Source: Bordetella parapertussis (GTDB lineage Bacteria > Pseudomonadota > Gammaproteobacteria > Burkholderiales > Burkholderiaceae_A). From it: a stretch of 64,000 bases of DNA. Where the stretch lies: NCBI GenBank assembly GCA_945877235.1, contig CAMCRF010000006.1:1-64000 (forward strand). Reading direction: 5' to 3'. Made by a program: the position numbers and the translations under genes. Shown one piece after another: positions 1-7,540 of the stretch; within the stretch, counting starts at the first letter, position 1, and each line of letters begins with the position of its first letter. The notes beneath the pieces are model-generated. The model had not been told where the DNA came from, ran no database searches, and worked only from the letters and a program-made list of their open reading frames with translations.

Positions 1-1200
1 GGTTCTACGCTGACCGTTAACCCAACCAACGATCTGTCTTACTCCACAGGCTATCTACTCGAGATTCCCTCCGGAGCGATCAAGGACACCGCAGGTAACA
101 GCTACGCTGGAACTACCGCATATAACTTCACCACAGCAGCAGCCCCCGAAGATGGGCTAACCATTAATGGAGAGTCAACAAATGACAGAATTGTGGGCGG
201 TACGGGTAATGATGTGATCTCTGCCGGTGGTGGAAACGACGTCATCGCTGGCGGTGCGGGAGATGACACGATTGATGGTGGAGCAGGCTTCGACTCTGCT
301 TTGTGGTCAAAGGAGGTTTCAGGATTCAACGTCTCATTTTCATCTGGTATCTGGACGGTGAGTGACGTAACTGGGGAACTGGGCACGGACACGTTGGTGG
401 ATGTGGAGGAGTTGGAGTTTTTGGATCGGGTGGTGGTGATTGAGCGGGAGGAGAGTCCGTCGTACGAGGACTTACCAGACGATTTGTATCAGTTTTTCAT
501 TGTGGCGTTTAATGCTGCGCCTGGTGTGACGTATATGAATCAGTTGGCTGAGGCGTATCGGTATTGGATGTTGCCAGGGGACCGAAGCAGCGAGGAGGTG
601 GTTCAGCAGGTGGTGGATGTGTTTATCACGAAGTCTCAGTTTACGGATGTGTATGGGGAGGGGATGGGGCAAGAGGAGTTTGCGCAGTTGTTGGTGAAGA
701 ACATTGTGAAGGGCAGTGCGAGTGAGGAGGCCAAGGGTCAGGCGGTGCAGGACATTGTGGCGGCGTTGGGGATACCTGGTTGGGGTCGGGGCAAGGTGAT
801 TTACACGGTGTTTGGGAACTTAGCGGACAAGCCGTTTGAGGATGAAGTGTGGGGGGGTACGGCCAAGTTGTTTGCAAACCAGATTAAAGTCGCGAAAGCC
901 TACACAGAAGTGATGGATCAAAGTACGGTTAACCTTGAAACACTCAGAGCGGCATTGCTAGCCGTTTCTCAAGACTCGATCGTCGGTTCAAATGATCAAA
1001 GTATCGACCTTATCTTGGACGGACTATTCGGTAACAACCCCCCAGCCAGTGCAAGCATTCCGTTGGGCTTTGCCTCGTTTACATACTTCGACGAAGAGGA
1101 TCCGGACACAACGTACCCAACGGTTGATTCAACGGATGAGTTACCGCTACCAGAGCTGTACGAACCCTACGGATGGGTTCAGCACGACGTCTTTTTTTGA
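1..1200 (+). CDS. RTX/Ig-like secreted protein, C-terminal part (5' truncated by window edge)
   Basis: The frame is open from base 1, so the gene begins outside the window. The first ~45 residues look like the end of a bacterial Ig-like (Big_5/SbsA type) domain ('LLEIPSGAIKDTAGNSY'). Residues ~58-95 are three RTX nonapeptides of the GGxGxDxxx type ('GGTGNDVIS', 'GGGNDVIAG', 'GGAGDDTID'), which bind calcium in type I-secreted proteins. The C-terminal ~250 residues are helical and resemble the DUF4214-like regions found after RTX repeats in surface and adhesin proteins; that match is by eye. The last ~45 residues are acidic and Pro-rich, ending in ...HDVFF. It is probably exported by a type I system, which is not in view. 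Codon use changes inside the gene, with a T/G-rich block at about 375-870. The stop lies a few bases from a truncated hydrolase gene on the other strand. Confidence 0.8.
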   Translation, partial: GSTLTVNPTNDLSYSTGYLLEIPSGAIKDTAGNSYAGTTAYNFTTAAAPEDGLTINGESTNDRIVGGTGNDVISAGGGNDVIAGGAGDDTIDGGAGFDSALWSKEVSGFNVSFSSGIWTVSDVTGELGTDTLVDVEELEFLDRVVVIEREESPSYEDLPDDLYQFFIVAFNAAPGVTYMNQLAEAYRYWMLPGDRSSEEVVQQVVDVFITKSQFTDVYGEGMGQEEFAQLLVKNIVKGSASEEAKGQAVQDIVAALGIPGWGRGKVIYTVFGNLADKPFEDEVWGGTAKLFANQIKVAKAYTEVMDQSTVNLETLRAALLAVSQDSIVGSNDQSIDLILDGLFGNNPPASASIPLGFASFTYFDEEDPDTTYPTVDSTDELPLPELYEPYGWVQHDVFF

Positions 1201-1204
1201 GGGC

Positions 1205-1461
1205 AACAGGATCTTGCCAGCGTAGCCGGGCAGCTCGAACAGAGAGTTAAGCAGCAGGTAGCAACCGAACGAATTGGCCACGACAAAGTAGTCCTGACCT
1301 GACAGATCAGCCCGCACAAGATCGACCTGCTCACCGAACGAGAGCTTGGCGAAGTCACCTGTCAGCTCACGGCCAACGACAGTGCCGAATCCGCTTAGAA
1401 AAGAGCCAAGCCCACCAGTCAGTCGGCCACCACGCCCGGGAAGGTAGTAGAAGGGAGCCAT
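1205..1461 (-). pseudogene. alpha/beta hydrolase, 5' fragment
   Basis: A minus-strand frame starting at ATG 1461 reads 'MAPFYYLPGRGG...', followed by 'DYFVVANSFGCYLLLNSL'. The latter resembles an alpha/beta-hydrolase nucleophile elbow with the serine in A-N-S-F-G. After about 85 residues, around 1205, the frame runs into sequence coding for the end of the RTX gene on the opposite strand ('...GKILLPSKKDVV...'), and the rest of the hydrolase fold is missing. I read it as the N-terminal remnant of a gene cut off by rearrangement. The open frame extends upstream to 1539, but that extension is tracrRNA sequence and not protein. The family call is inferred from the elbow motif and N-terminal style. 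An alternative is a short intact protein of unknown function. Confidence 0.55.
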
Positions 1462-1467
1462 AGAACC

Positions 1468-1558
1468 CCAAAATGAAAGGGGCCGGATATACCGGCCCCG
1501 CATCTGGTGCATCTTTCTGCTTGTTAGCGGCCAGAGCACAAAACCCAGTTGACTATGT
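1468..1558 (-). ncRNA. predicted tracrRNA of the type II-C CRISPR-Cas system
   Basis: Bases 1529-1554 are a near-copy of the CRISPR repeat: GGCCAGAG, one mismatch, ACAAAACCCAGTTG, one mismatch, CTA. Read on the minus strand, this is an anti-repeat that pairs with the crRNA repeat. It is followed by a tail containing CAGAAAGATGCACC, which resembles the AAAAGATGTGCC tail of Neisseria tracrRNA as I recall it. The RNA closes with an 8-bp GGGGCCGG/CCGGCCCC hairpin (1479-1499) and TTTCATTTT. The order (anti-repeat, tail, terminator) is that expected of a II-C tracrRNA of about 90 nt. It is divergent from cas9. The 5' end is set by the promoter at 1565-1593 and is approximate. Confidence 0.85.
1479..1499 (-). 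terminator. intrinsic terminator of tracrRNA
   Basis: A perfect 8-bp stem (1479-1486 with 1492-1499) and a 5-base loop are followed on the minus strand by TTTCATTTT. It ends the tracrRNA and also forms the last stem of that RNA. Confidence 0.8.
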
Positions 1559-1564
1559 TCATTT

Positions 1565-1593
1565 AGTCTATGAGGCTAATACCTAAAAATCAA
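1565..1593 (-). promoter_or_regulatory. predicted sigma-70 promoter of tracrRNA
   Basis: On the minus strand TTGATT (1593-1588) is followed, after exactly 17 bases, by TAGACT (1570-1565). This would start transcription near 1558, just before the anti-repeat. It lies in the 5' leader of cas9 on the opposite strand. The -10 match is moderate. Confidence 0.5.
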
Positions 1594-1602
1594 GGTGAAT
1601 TC

Positions 1603-4600
1603 ATGACGAAGATGCGATACCGGCTAGGGCTAGACTTAGGCACGAATTCAATCGGCTGGGCGATGCTACGCCTAAACGATGCCAACGAGCCAGTCGCTGT
1701 CATAAAGGCGGGGGTTCGAATATATTCTGACGGTCGCAGTCCCGAAGACGGCTCATCCCTTGCCGTTACCCGCAGGTTGGCCAGATCGATGCGGCGCAGG
1801 AGGGATCGGCTCCTCAAGAGGAAAGCCCGGTTACTTAGGTTGCTAACCGATTTGGGTTTCTTCCCAAAGACAGTAGATGAGCGCAAGGCACTTCTGAATC
1901 TCGATCCACTAGAACTCCGAGTTGCTGCCCTAGACCGGGCCATTACACCGCCAGAGTTTGCCCGAGCACTCTTTCATCTCAATCAACGCCGAGGCTTTAA
2001 GAGCAACCGAAAGACGGATAAGGCAGCCAGCGACTCTGGGGCTTTGAAGACCGCCATCTCTGAGACTCGACGTGAAATGTCTGATCAGAAACACAGAACC
2101 ATTGGAGAGCATCTGCTGTTCAGAAGAAAGTCGGGGCTTGGTGTTCGTGCACGATACAGAGAGACACGAGTGCAGGTTGACGGCAAGAATAAAGTCCAGA
2201 AGAGTTATGACCTGTACATCGACCGACAGATGGTCGAGGAGGAGTTTGAGGCGATCTGGGTTGTTCAAGCCCGTTTCAATCCCGGTCTATTCACCGACAC
2301 CAGTCGAATGCTTTTGAAGGACTGCCTACTGTTCCAGCGACCACTCAGGCCTGTCACCCCTGGGCGATGCACATTCTTCCCAGATGAGCAGCGCGCGCCG
2401 ATTGCCCTACCAAGCGTCCAGCAGTTTCGTATCCTTCAAGAACTGAACAATTTGAGGATCCTCGGTGACTACTTTACTGAAGAACCACTCGACCTCAACC
2501 AGCGTGACAAAGCGTTTGATCTGCTGAACGGTCAGAGGCAGGTCACCTTCGGGAAGATTCGCACGGCAGTCGGTGCTCCAAAGAGTTCAACGTTCAACTT
2601 AGAAGATGCTAAGCGCACCGCCTTAAAGGGCAACCTTACGTCTGCCATCCTCTCGGCCGTTGACTGCTTTGGAGCTACGTGGCACGACTTGGCCCTTGAG
2701 CAACAGGACGAGGTAGTTGAGAAACTCCTCTCGGAGGAGAACGAGGGGTTATTGATAGCGTGGCTCACCAACAGGTTCGGTCTTGACGAAGCCATAGCTG
2801 AACGAATTGCAAATGTTGGGCTTCCTGAGGGTTACGGCAATCTAAGCCGCAAGGCCATCTCGATGATCCTACCCAAACTGCGAGGCGCCGTAGTGACTTA
2901 TGACAAAGCAGTTCAAGCGGCAGGTATCACGCACCATAGCGATATTTCGGCGCATCGGACTGGAGAGATCCTTGATGCCCTTCCCTACTACGGAGAGCCA
3001 TTACAACGACATGTTGGGTTTGGAACAGGTAACCCTCAAGACCCACCAGAGAAGCGTTTTGGTCGAATCGCAAACCCTACTGTTCATATCGGTCTCAATC
3101 AGACTAGACTCATTGTCAATCAACTGATTAAGCGATACGGGCATCCCAGTGAAGTGATTGTGGAAGTTGCTCGCGACCTGAAGCAAAACCAAGACCAGAG
3201 AAAAGAAGACACCAAGCGTCAGGCAGAGAACCAGAAGCGCAATGACCGAATCCGAGATGAGATTGCCAAACTGACGGGTGTTGGCTCAGAAAACATCACG
3301 AGAACGGATATTCAGAAGGTCATACTATGGGAGGAACTCTCCCCTGAACTAATGAGCCGATGCTGCCCATACTCAGGTAAGCAAATCAGTTTCCAGATGC
3401 TCATGTCGGCCGAGGTGGAGATTGAACATATCCTTCCATTCTCTAGGACGCTGGATGACAGTCTCAATAACAAGACAGTCTCGCTTCGAGTCGCTAACAG
3501 GGTGAAGGGCAATCGAACACCCTCTGAGGCCGCCGCTGATTTTGAGAAGGCCGGATGGAAATACGATGAGATCCTCGAGCGTGCGTCCGCATACCCGAAG
3601 GCTAAGAGGTATCGGTTTGCTCAAGATGGCTATGAGAAGTGGTTAAAAGAAGATAAAGACTTTCTAGCCCGAGCATTAAATGACACTCGCTACCTCAGCA
3701 AGGTTGCATATCAGTATCTCGCTCTGATTTGCCCGCAGGGCACCCGCGTCATACCGGGGCAGATGACTGCCATGTTGCGAGGTAAATTTGGGCTCAACAC
3801 CATCCTTGGCCCGAGTGGCGAGAAGAATCGTGAGGATCACAGGCACCATGCCGTCGATGCTTGTGTGGTCGCAGTGACTGATCAGGGGTTGCTTCAAAGA
3901 TTCTCCAAGGCGAGCGCTTCCGCAAGAGAGCAGCAACTCAATCGTCTTGTCTCAGTGATGCCACTTCCATGGCCCTCGTATCGCGAGTCAGTGCAAAGAG
4001 CTATACAGGCAATAAAAGTTAGCCACCGGCCGGATCACAACTACCAAGGTGCCATGCATAACGATACGGCCTACGGATTGCTCTCTGACGGGCAAGTAAG
4101 AGTCACGAAACTCAATGAGGAAGGCCGTCGAGTAAAAAAGGTATCAACACTCTCGGTCATCCCCCTCGCCGCAACCAATGACCCAAACCGCCACGGCACG
4201 ATGCCAAATGGCGAGCCACGTCCGTACAAGGGGTACAAGGGCGATAGCAACTTTTGTATTGAGATCTTCGTAAATGAAACCGGCCGCTGGGAGTCTGTTG
4301 TCCTCAGCACCTTCGAGGCATATCGAATTGCAAAGACCAAGGGCGAATCCGCTCTATACAACCCCGCACTTGCCATCAATGGCCGGCCGCTTGTAATGAG
4401 GCTGATGCGGGACGATATTGTTAGCCTCGACTCTGAGCAGGGGCGTGCGTTGTATCGAGTCTGCAAGATGGGGAGCAACGGAAGAATCTTTTTTGCTGAA
4501 CCTCAGGAGAGCAACGTCGACGCACGAGATCGTAGGAAAGAGTTGTCATACCTCACAAGGGGGGCTTCGGGGTTGCAGAGAGCCAGCGCAAGACAGGTCT

Positions 4601-4665
4601 TCATTTCACCGATCGGCGAAGTCCGTATATCCAAAGGCGGACGCCCTGATGGGTCGAATCGTTGA
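1603..4665 (+). CDS. cas9: CRISPR-associated endonuclease Cas9, type II-C
   Basis: RNA-guided DNA endonuclease of 1020 residues, the compact II-C size. RuvC-I is 'GLDLGTNSIGW' with D11; an Arg-rich bridge helix follows ('RSMRRRRDRLLKRKAR'). RuvC-II is 'VIVEVARDL' with E521. The HNH domain has 'EIEHILPFSRTLDD' with H609 and N622/N623. RuvC-III is 'HRHHAVDACVV' with H749 and D752. All nuclease residues are present, so both cuts should be possible. The HNH position that is Asp in Streptococcus Cas9 is Glu608 here. I chose ATG 1603 because AAGGTGA (1592-1598) is a good ribosome binding site; an in-frame ATG at 1570 has none and overlaps the tracrRNA promoter. cas1 overlaps the end by 17 bases. 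G+C is visibly lower than in the genes after 7 kb, which suggests transfer. Confidence 0.96.
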   Translation: MTKMRYRLGLDLGTNSIGWAMLRLNDANEPVAVIKAGVRIYSDGRSPEDGSSLAVTRRLARSMRRRRDRLLKRKARLLRLLTDLGFFPKTVDERKALLNLDPLELRVAALDRAITPPEFARALFHLNQRRGFKSNRKTDKAASDSGALKTAISETRREMSDQKHRTIGEHLLFRRKSGLGVRARYRETRVQVDGKNKVQKSYDLYIDRQMVEEEFEAIWVVQARFNPGLFTDTSRMLLKDCLLFQRPLRPVTPGRCTFFPDEQRAPIALPSVQQFRILQELNNLRILGDYFTEEPLDLNQRDKAFDLLNGQRQVTFGKIRTAVGAPKSSTFNLEDAKRTALKGNLTSAILSAVDCFGATWHDLALEQQDEVVEKLLSEENEGLLIAWLTNRFGLDEAIAERIANVGLPEGYGNLSRKAISMILPKLRGAVVTYDKAVQAAGITHHSDISAHRTGEILDALPYYGEPLQRHVGFGTGNPQDPPEKRFGRIANPTVHIGLNQTRLIVNQLIKRYGHPSEVIVEVARDLKQNQDQRKEDTKRQAENQKRNDRIRDEIAKLTGVGSENITRTDIQKVILWEELSPELMSRCCPYSGKQISFQMLMSAEVEIEHILPFSRTLDDSLNNKTVSLRVANRVKGNRTPSEAAADFEKAGWKYDEILERASAYPKAKRYRFAQDGYEKWLKEDKDFLARALNDTRYLSKVAYQYLALICPQGTRVIPGQMTAMLRGKFGLNTILGPSGEKNREDHRHHAVDACVVAVTDQGLLQRFSKASASAREQQLNRLVSVMPLPWPSYRESVQRAIQAIKVSHRPDHNYQGAMHNDTAYGLLSDGQVRVTKLNEEGRRVKKVSTLSVIPLAATNDPNRHGTMPNGEPRPYKGYKGDSNFCIEIFVNETGRWESVVLSTFEAYRIAKTKGESALYNPALAINGRPLVMRLMRDDIVSLDSEQGRALYRVCKMGSNGRIFFAEPQESNVDARDRRKELSYLTRGASGLQRASARQVFISPIGEVRISKGGRPDGSNR

Positions 4666-5539
4666 AGTCTCTAGCGAGGGATATTCGCTTCGCATTCACA
4701 GAGGGTTCCTCGTTCTCTCACTCAAAGACGATGTTACGTCGGAGCGACGGATACAACTCGATGAGATCGAGTCACTGATAGTTGGTACAAGTGCGGCATC
4801 TCTTACCGCAAGTGTGCTCATATCCCTAGCTCAAAGGGGCACACCCGTTATTTTCTGCGATGAGCGACATTTTCCGATAGCCTCCTGCCTTCCACTCAGC
4901 GAGAACTATGAACATTCAAAGCGACTCAGAGAGCAGACTCGGCTTGGCCAAAGTCAGGCTGACCGAATCTGGGCCCAAATCGTCAGAGCAAAAATTCATC
5001 GACAATCAGAAGTTATTGCCCAAAGCGGGAAGCCCTACATTAATCTGCGCCGTATCGCTGATAAGGTTCTCGACGGAGATCCCTCGAATCGTGAGGCTGA
5101 GGCAGCAAAAGTTTATTGGCGAAGTCTTTTTGGTGATGATTTTCGGCGTGGCGCAGATGACGTAATTAATGCGAGGTTGAACTATGGGTACGCAATCCTT
5201 CGAGCCACTGTAGCCCGCTACGTCTGCGCCCATGGCTTGTCTCCAAGCCTCGGTATACATCACCGGAATGCGGCAAATTCAATGTGCCTGGTTGATGATT
5301 TGATGGAACCGTTCCGCCCCCTAATCGACTGGAAGGTCTCCAAGATGGAACGTACCGCTCAGGCCATAACCCGCGAAGATAAGGTTAGCTTGGTTGGGCT
5401 AATGACGCATAGAGTGCGCAGCGATGTTGGGCTCGTTGTTTTTGAGTCACTTCTCAAATCCAGTGTGCTCTCCTTTTATCGGATCTGCTCTGAGGAAGCT
5501 GCGACACTGGAGATAGAGTGGCACCTCCCCGACGTGTGA
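4649..5539 (+). CDS. cas1: CRISPR-associated integrase Cas1
   Basis: Spacer-integrating endonuclease of 296 residues. It has the small beta-rich N-terminal half and the helical C-terminal half of Cas1, with candidate metal ligands E149 ('NREAEAAKVYW'), H205 ('GIHHRN') and D217/E220 ('LVDDLMEPFRP'). The start ATG at 4649 lies inside the last codons of cas9 (17-base overlap), so translation is probably coupled. The open frame extends upstream into cas9, but that part is a shadow. It works with Cas2 in spacer acquisition. No csn2 or cas4 follows, which fits subtype II-C. Confidence 0.95.
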   Translation: MGRIVEVSSEGYSLRIHRGFLVLSLKDDVTSERRIQLDEIESLIVGTSAASLTASVLISLAQRGTPVIFCDERHFPIASCLPLSENYEHSKRLREQTRLGQSQADRIWAQIVRAKIHRQSEVIAQSGKPYINLRRIADKVLDGDPSNREAEAAKVYWRSLFGDDFRRGADDVINARLNYGYAILRATVARYVCAHGLSPSLGIHHRNAANSMCLVDDLMEPFRPLIDWKVSKMERTAQAITREDKVSLVGLMTHRVRSDVGLVVFESLLKSSVLSFYRICSEEAATLEIEWHLPDV

Positions 5540-5543
5540 GTGA

Positions 5544-5870
5544 ATGCTCTCGGGCTATCGCATCATGTGGGTGATGGTGTTGTTCGACCTGCCCGTGGTT
5601 AGCGCGGAGGATAGAAAGCAGGCGACTGACTTCAGAAATAGGCTGCTCGACCTAGGATTTGAGATGGTTCAGTTCAGCGTCTACGCGCGACGCGCAGACT
5701 CCACGAGCCGATCTGAAGGCTACGTCCTAGAGATTGAAAGTGCTCTGCCCGAGGGGGGTAGAGTCCAGATGATCGAATTTACTGACAAACAATACGAACG
5801 AATCAAGTCGTTCCGAGGCCGAAAGAAATTGAAGAATGCGATCTCAACAAGCCAACTTGATCTATTTTAA
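5544..5870 (+). CDS. cas2: CRISPR-associated protein Cas2
   Basis: Structural partner of Cas1 in the adaptation complex, 108 residues. The N-terminal strand 'MWVMVLFDLPV' holds the conserved Asp of the ferredoxin-like fold, and 'LGFEMVQFSVYAR' is the typical following segment. It begins 4 bases after the cas1 stop, so cas9-cas1-cas2 is one transcription unit. The true start may be the Met at residue 8 ('MWVMVLF'), the usual beginning in the family. Only 30 bases separate its stop from the first repeat. Confidence 0.95.
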   Translation: MLSGYRIMWVMVLFDLPVVSAEDRKQATDFRNRLLDLGFEMVQFSVYARRADSTSRSEGYVLEIESALPEGGRVQMIEFTDKQYERIKSFRGRKKLKNAISTSQLDLF

Positions 5871-5900
5871 ATAAATAAATCAGTCGCTTACGAGAGACCT
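5871..5900. promoter_or_regulatory. short AT-rich segment between cas2 and the array, possible leader
   Basis: Thirty bases beginning ATAAATAAAT lie between the cas2 stop and the first repeat. Repeats at this end are identical, while the copy at the far end is degenerate. This suggests new spacers enter here, making this the leader side. Polarity is inferred from repeat decay alone. Confidence 0.35.
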
Positions 5901-6596
5901 ATTGTAGCCAACTGGGTTTTGTACTCTGGCCGGAACACGCGGAATAGGTGTTCTGTCGTTTCTGTCATTGTAGCCAACTGGGTTTTGTACTCTGGCCGGA
6001 ACATCTCGACGCAGTGAACCGCATCGCTCTGATTGTAGCCAACTGGGTTTTGTACTCTGGCCGGAACAGTCTTTCTCGCACACCATCGGCATCTCGGATT
6101 GTAGCCAACTGGGTTTTGTACTCTGGCCGGAACGGAGATACCTTGGCCTGCATTGCCTGCGTTATTGTAGCCAACTGGGTTTTGTACTCTGGCCGGAACG
6201 GGTTACTCGATTGCAGATTTAGAGGCATAATTGTAGCCAACTGGGTTTTGTACTCTGGCCGGAACATCTTCAAAAAACTGACCTTCAAGTCAGACATTGT
6301 AGCCAACTGGGTTTTGTACTCTGGCCGGAACATCCGCAACAATGAGAGCCATATTCGGCCCATTGTAGCCAACTGGGTTTTGTACTCTGGCCGGAACATG
6401 TCTCAACGCTCACAGGCAAAACGGCAGATTGTAGCCAACTGGGTTTTGTACTCTGGCCGGAACGCTAACGATTGGGGAGTCGAGGCAACCTATATTGTAG
6501 CCAACTGGGTTTTGTACTCTGGCCGGAACCAGTTCCGTCGGGTTGAATCACCTTGACCTTATTGTAGCCAACTGGGTTTTGTACTCTGGCCGGGTA
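5901..6596 (-). CRISPR. type II-C CRISPR array, 11 repeats and 10 spacers
   Basis: Eleven copies of a 36-base repeat (plus-strand text ATTGTAGCC...CCGGAAC) start at 5901, 5967, 6032, 6098, 6164, 6230, 6296, 6362, 6428, 6494 and 6561. Ten are identical; the last diverges in its final bases (CGGGTAAC instead of CGGAAC). Spacers are 30 bases, except 29 (6003-6031) and 31 (6530-6560). The tracrRNA anti-repeat shows that the functional crRNA repeat is the minus-strand version, beginning GTTCCGGCC and ending GGCTACAAT. That ending matches the Neisseria II-C repeat end. Each repeat therefore carries TACAAT, a -10-like box, just before a spacer on the minus strand. Transcription would run opposite to the cas genes. 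No spacer matches elsewhere in the window by eye. Confidence 0.97.
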
Positions 6597-6751
6597 ACAA
6601 ATCCACGACCAGCCCCCGATACCTTAAATTTTTGGCAAAGCCCATCATTGCGAATGTCGCCGTCTTGTGTGCGAACTGCCATCGACTTGCTCACAGTAGC
6701 GGGTTTCCACCTCTAACACTGGATCAAATGCGTACGTTAGACACAGTTTGA
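6593..6751 (+). pseudogene. HNH endonuclease, 3' remnant
   Basis: Directly after the last repeat a plus-strand frame reads ...'IIANVAVLCANCHRLAHS' and ends '...LDQMRTLDTV' at a TGA (6749-6751). 'VLCANCHRLAH' is the C-terminal half of the zinc-containing HNH motif (CxxCH) seen in McrA-like and restriction-type endonucleases. The first half (the H-H strand) and any start codon are missing; the frame runs back into the repeat. I read it as the tail of a gene whose front was lost when the CRISPR module arrived or rearranged. Too short to be functional. Confidence 0.6.
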
Positions 6752-7013
6752 TTTTTTGGCGCATCGTTCGCGCAGAACAGTGTGCACAGGTGTGGTGGAT
6801 GGGACCCATTCTAGAAAGGGGGGGGTCCCCCCCGGGTGGGGTCGGTTTTGCTGGGTTTTTGGATGGGGGGGGTTTTATCCCAAGTAAATCCCAAGTAAAT
6901 CCCAAGTGCATGGGAAAAATGCTAGATTTCTCTCCAAGGCGCCGGCAAGGGGTCGGCGTTGTAAATGAGGTAAGTACTTGATTTTGAGGGGCTTTGTGCC
7001 AGTGCAGTTCCGT
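6752..7013. other. intergenic stretch upstream of tRNA-His
   Basis: No gene is visible. It holds a G/C homopolymer palindrome around 6815-6832 (GGGGGGG T CCCCCCC) and the short tandem repeats listed separately. Minus-strand open frames here end in translated tRNA sequence and are not genes. Confidence 0.6.
6877..6907. repeat. tandem 11-bp repeats beside tRNA-His
   Basis: ATCCCAAGTAA occurs at 6877-6887 and 6888-6898, and a third partial copy (ATCCCAAGT) follows at 6899-6907. Direct repeats of this size next to a tRNA 3' region resemble arm-type binding sites of tyrosine integrases, so they may be a trace of an integrated element. No integrase gene is in view. Confidence 0.55.
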
Positions 7014-7014
7014 G

Positions 7015-7090
7015 GTGGCCGTAGCTCAGTTGGTAGAGTCCCAGATTGTGATTCTGGTTGTCGTGGGTTCGAATCCCATCGGTCACCCCA
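7015..7090 (+). tRNA. tRNA-His(GTG)
   Basis: A full cloverleaf of 76 bases. Acceptor GTGGCCG pairs with CGGTCAC, the D arm is GCTCAGTTGGTAGAG, the anticodon stem CCAGA/TCTGG encloses TTGTGAT (anticodon GTG), the T loop is GGTTCGAATCC, and CCA is encoded. A G at 7014 can be the extra G-1 of tRNA-His pairing with discriminator C. The 3' end overlaps the stop of the opposite-strand ykgJ-like gene. Confidence 0.95.
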
Positions 7091-7481
7091 CACCTCTTCT
7101 TAGCGGAATGAAGTCGCGATCGTCCTGCTGGTCGCGTTCAAACTCAATAAACTCAAAATAGCCACAACGCTTGCCGTTGGGGTACTCGCGACAGACAGCG
7201 GGCCTTGCCTCGTAAATCGTGCAGCGACGTTCGACGATATCGAAGAAGCCACAGATTGACCCGTAAACAGGATCGGGTTGGTGCTTCAGAATGCGCTCGT
7301 CAATGGGATCCTCTGGGTCGTCCCACACAAATCGCTTTGTGAATTTCTTCTCTGCCGCCTTCTCTGAAAGCCCAAAATGTTTGGCCAGCCTCGCAACATC
7401 GGCACTGCTGGTCACGATGCGCGGGTAAGAGCAGCAGTAGCCTGGGCACTTGCTGCAGTCGTATTGGTTTTTTGTGCTCAC
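7083..7481 (-). CDS. YkgJ-family cysteine cluster protein
   Basis: A 132-residue protein of the UPF0153/YkgJ family, which probably binds zinc or an Fe-S centre; the biochemical role is not established. Cysteine groups are visible: 'DCSKCPGYCCSYP' near the N-terminus, then 'SICGFFD', 'RRCTIYEARPAVCREYP' and 'KRCGYF'. The order 'CTIYEARPAVCR.YP' is the family signature. It stands alone between tRNA-His and rpiA and is divergent from rpiA. Confidence 0.85.
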   Translation of the reverse strand: MSTKNQYDCSKCPGYCCSYPRIVTSSADVARLAKHFGLSEKAAEKKFTKRFVWDDPEDPIDERILKHQPDPVYGSICGFFDIVERRCTIYEARPAVCREYPNGKRCGYFEFIEFERDQQDDRDFIPLRRGVG

Positions 7482-7540
7482 GGCTGTCCCTGAAAAAAAT
7501 CCCCACGTGGGGCGCGTTGATTGTATAGTCCCGACCGATC

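Noticed and set aside
1462-1539. N-terminal extension of the hydrolase fragment
   Set aside because: It is the tracrRNA tail, terminator and anti-repeat read as protein.
5948-6556. Long open frames on both strands through the CRISPR array
   Set aside because: The translations repeat the same 12-residue block every 22 residues, because repeat plus spacer is 66 bases; this is array sequence, not a protein.
5937-6560. Self-targeting spacers against genes in this window
   Set aside because: I compared the ten spacers by eye with the window and saw no match; a database search was not possible.
6815-6832. G/C homopolymer palindrome as a terminator
   Set aside because: There is no loop to speak of and no T-run on either side.
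6875-7093. Minus-strand ORF with 'WDSNPRQPESQSGTLPTEL'
   Set aside because: This is the well-known false translation of a tRNA gene; the region encodes tRNA-His.
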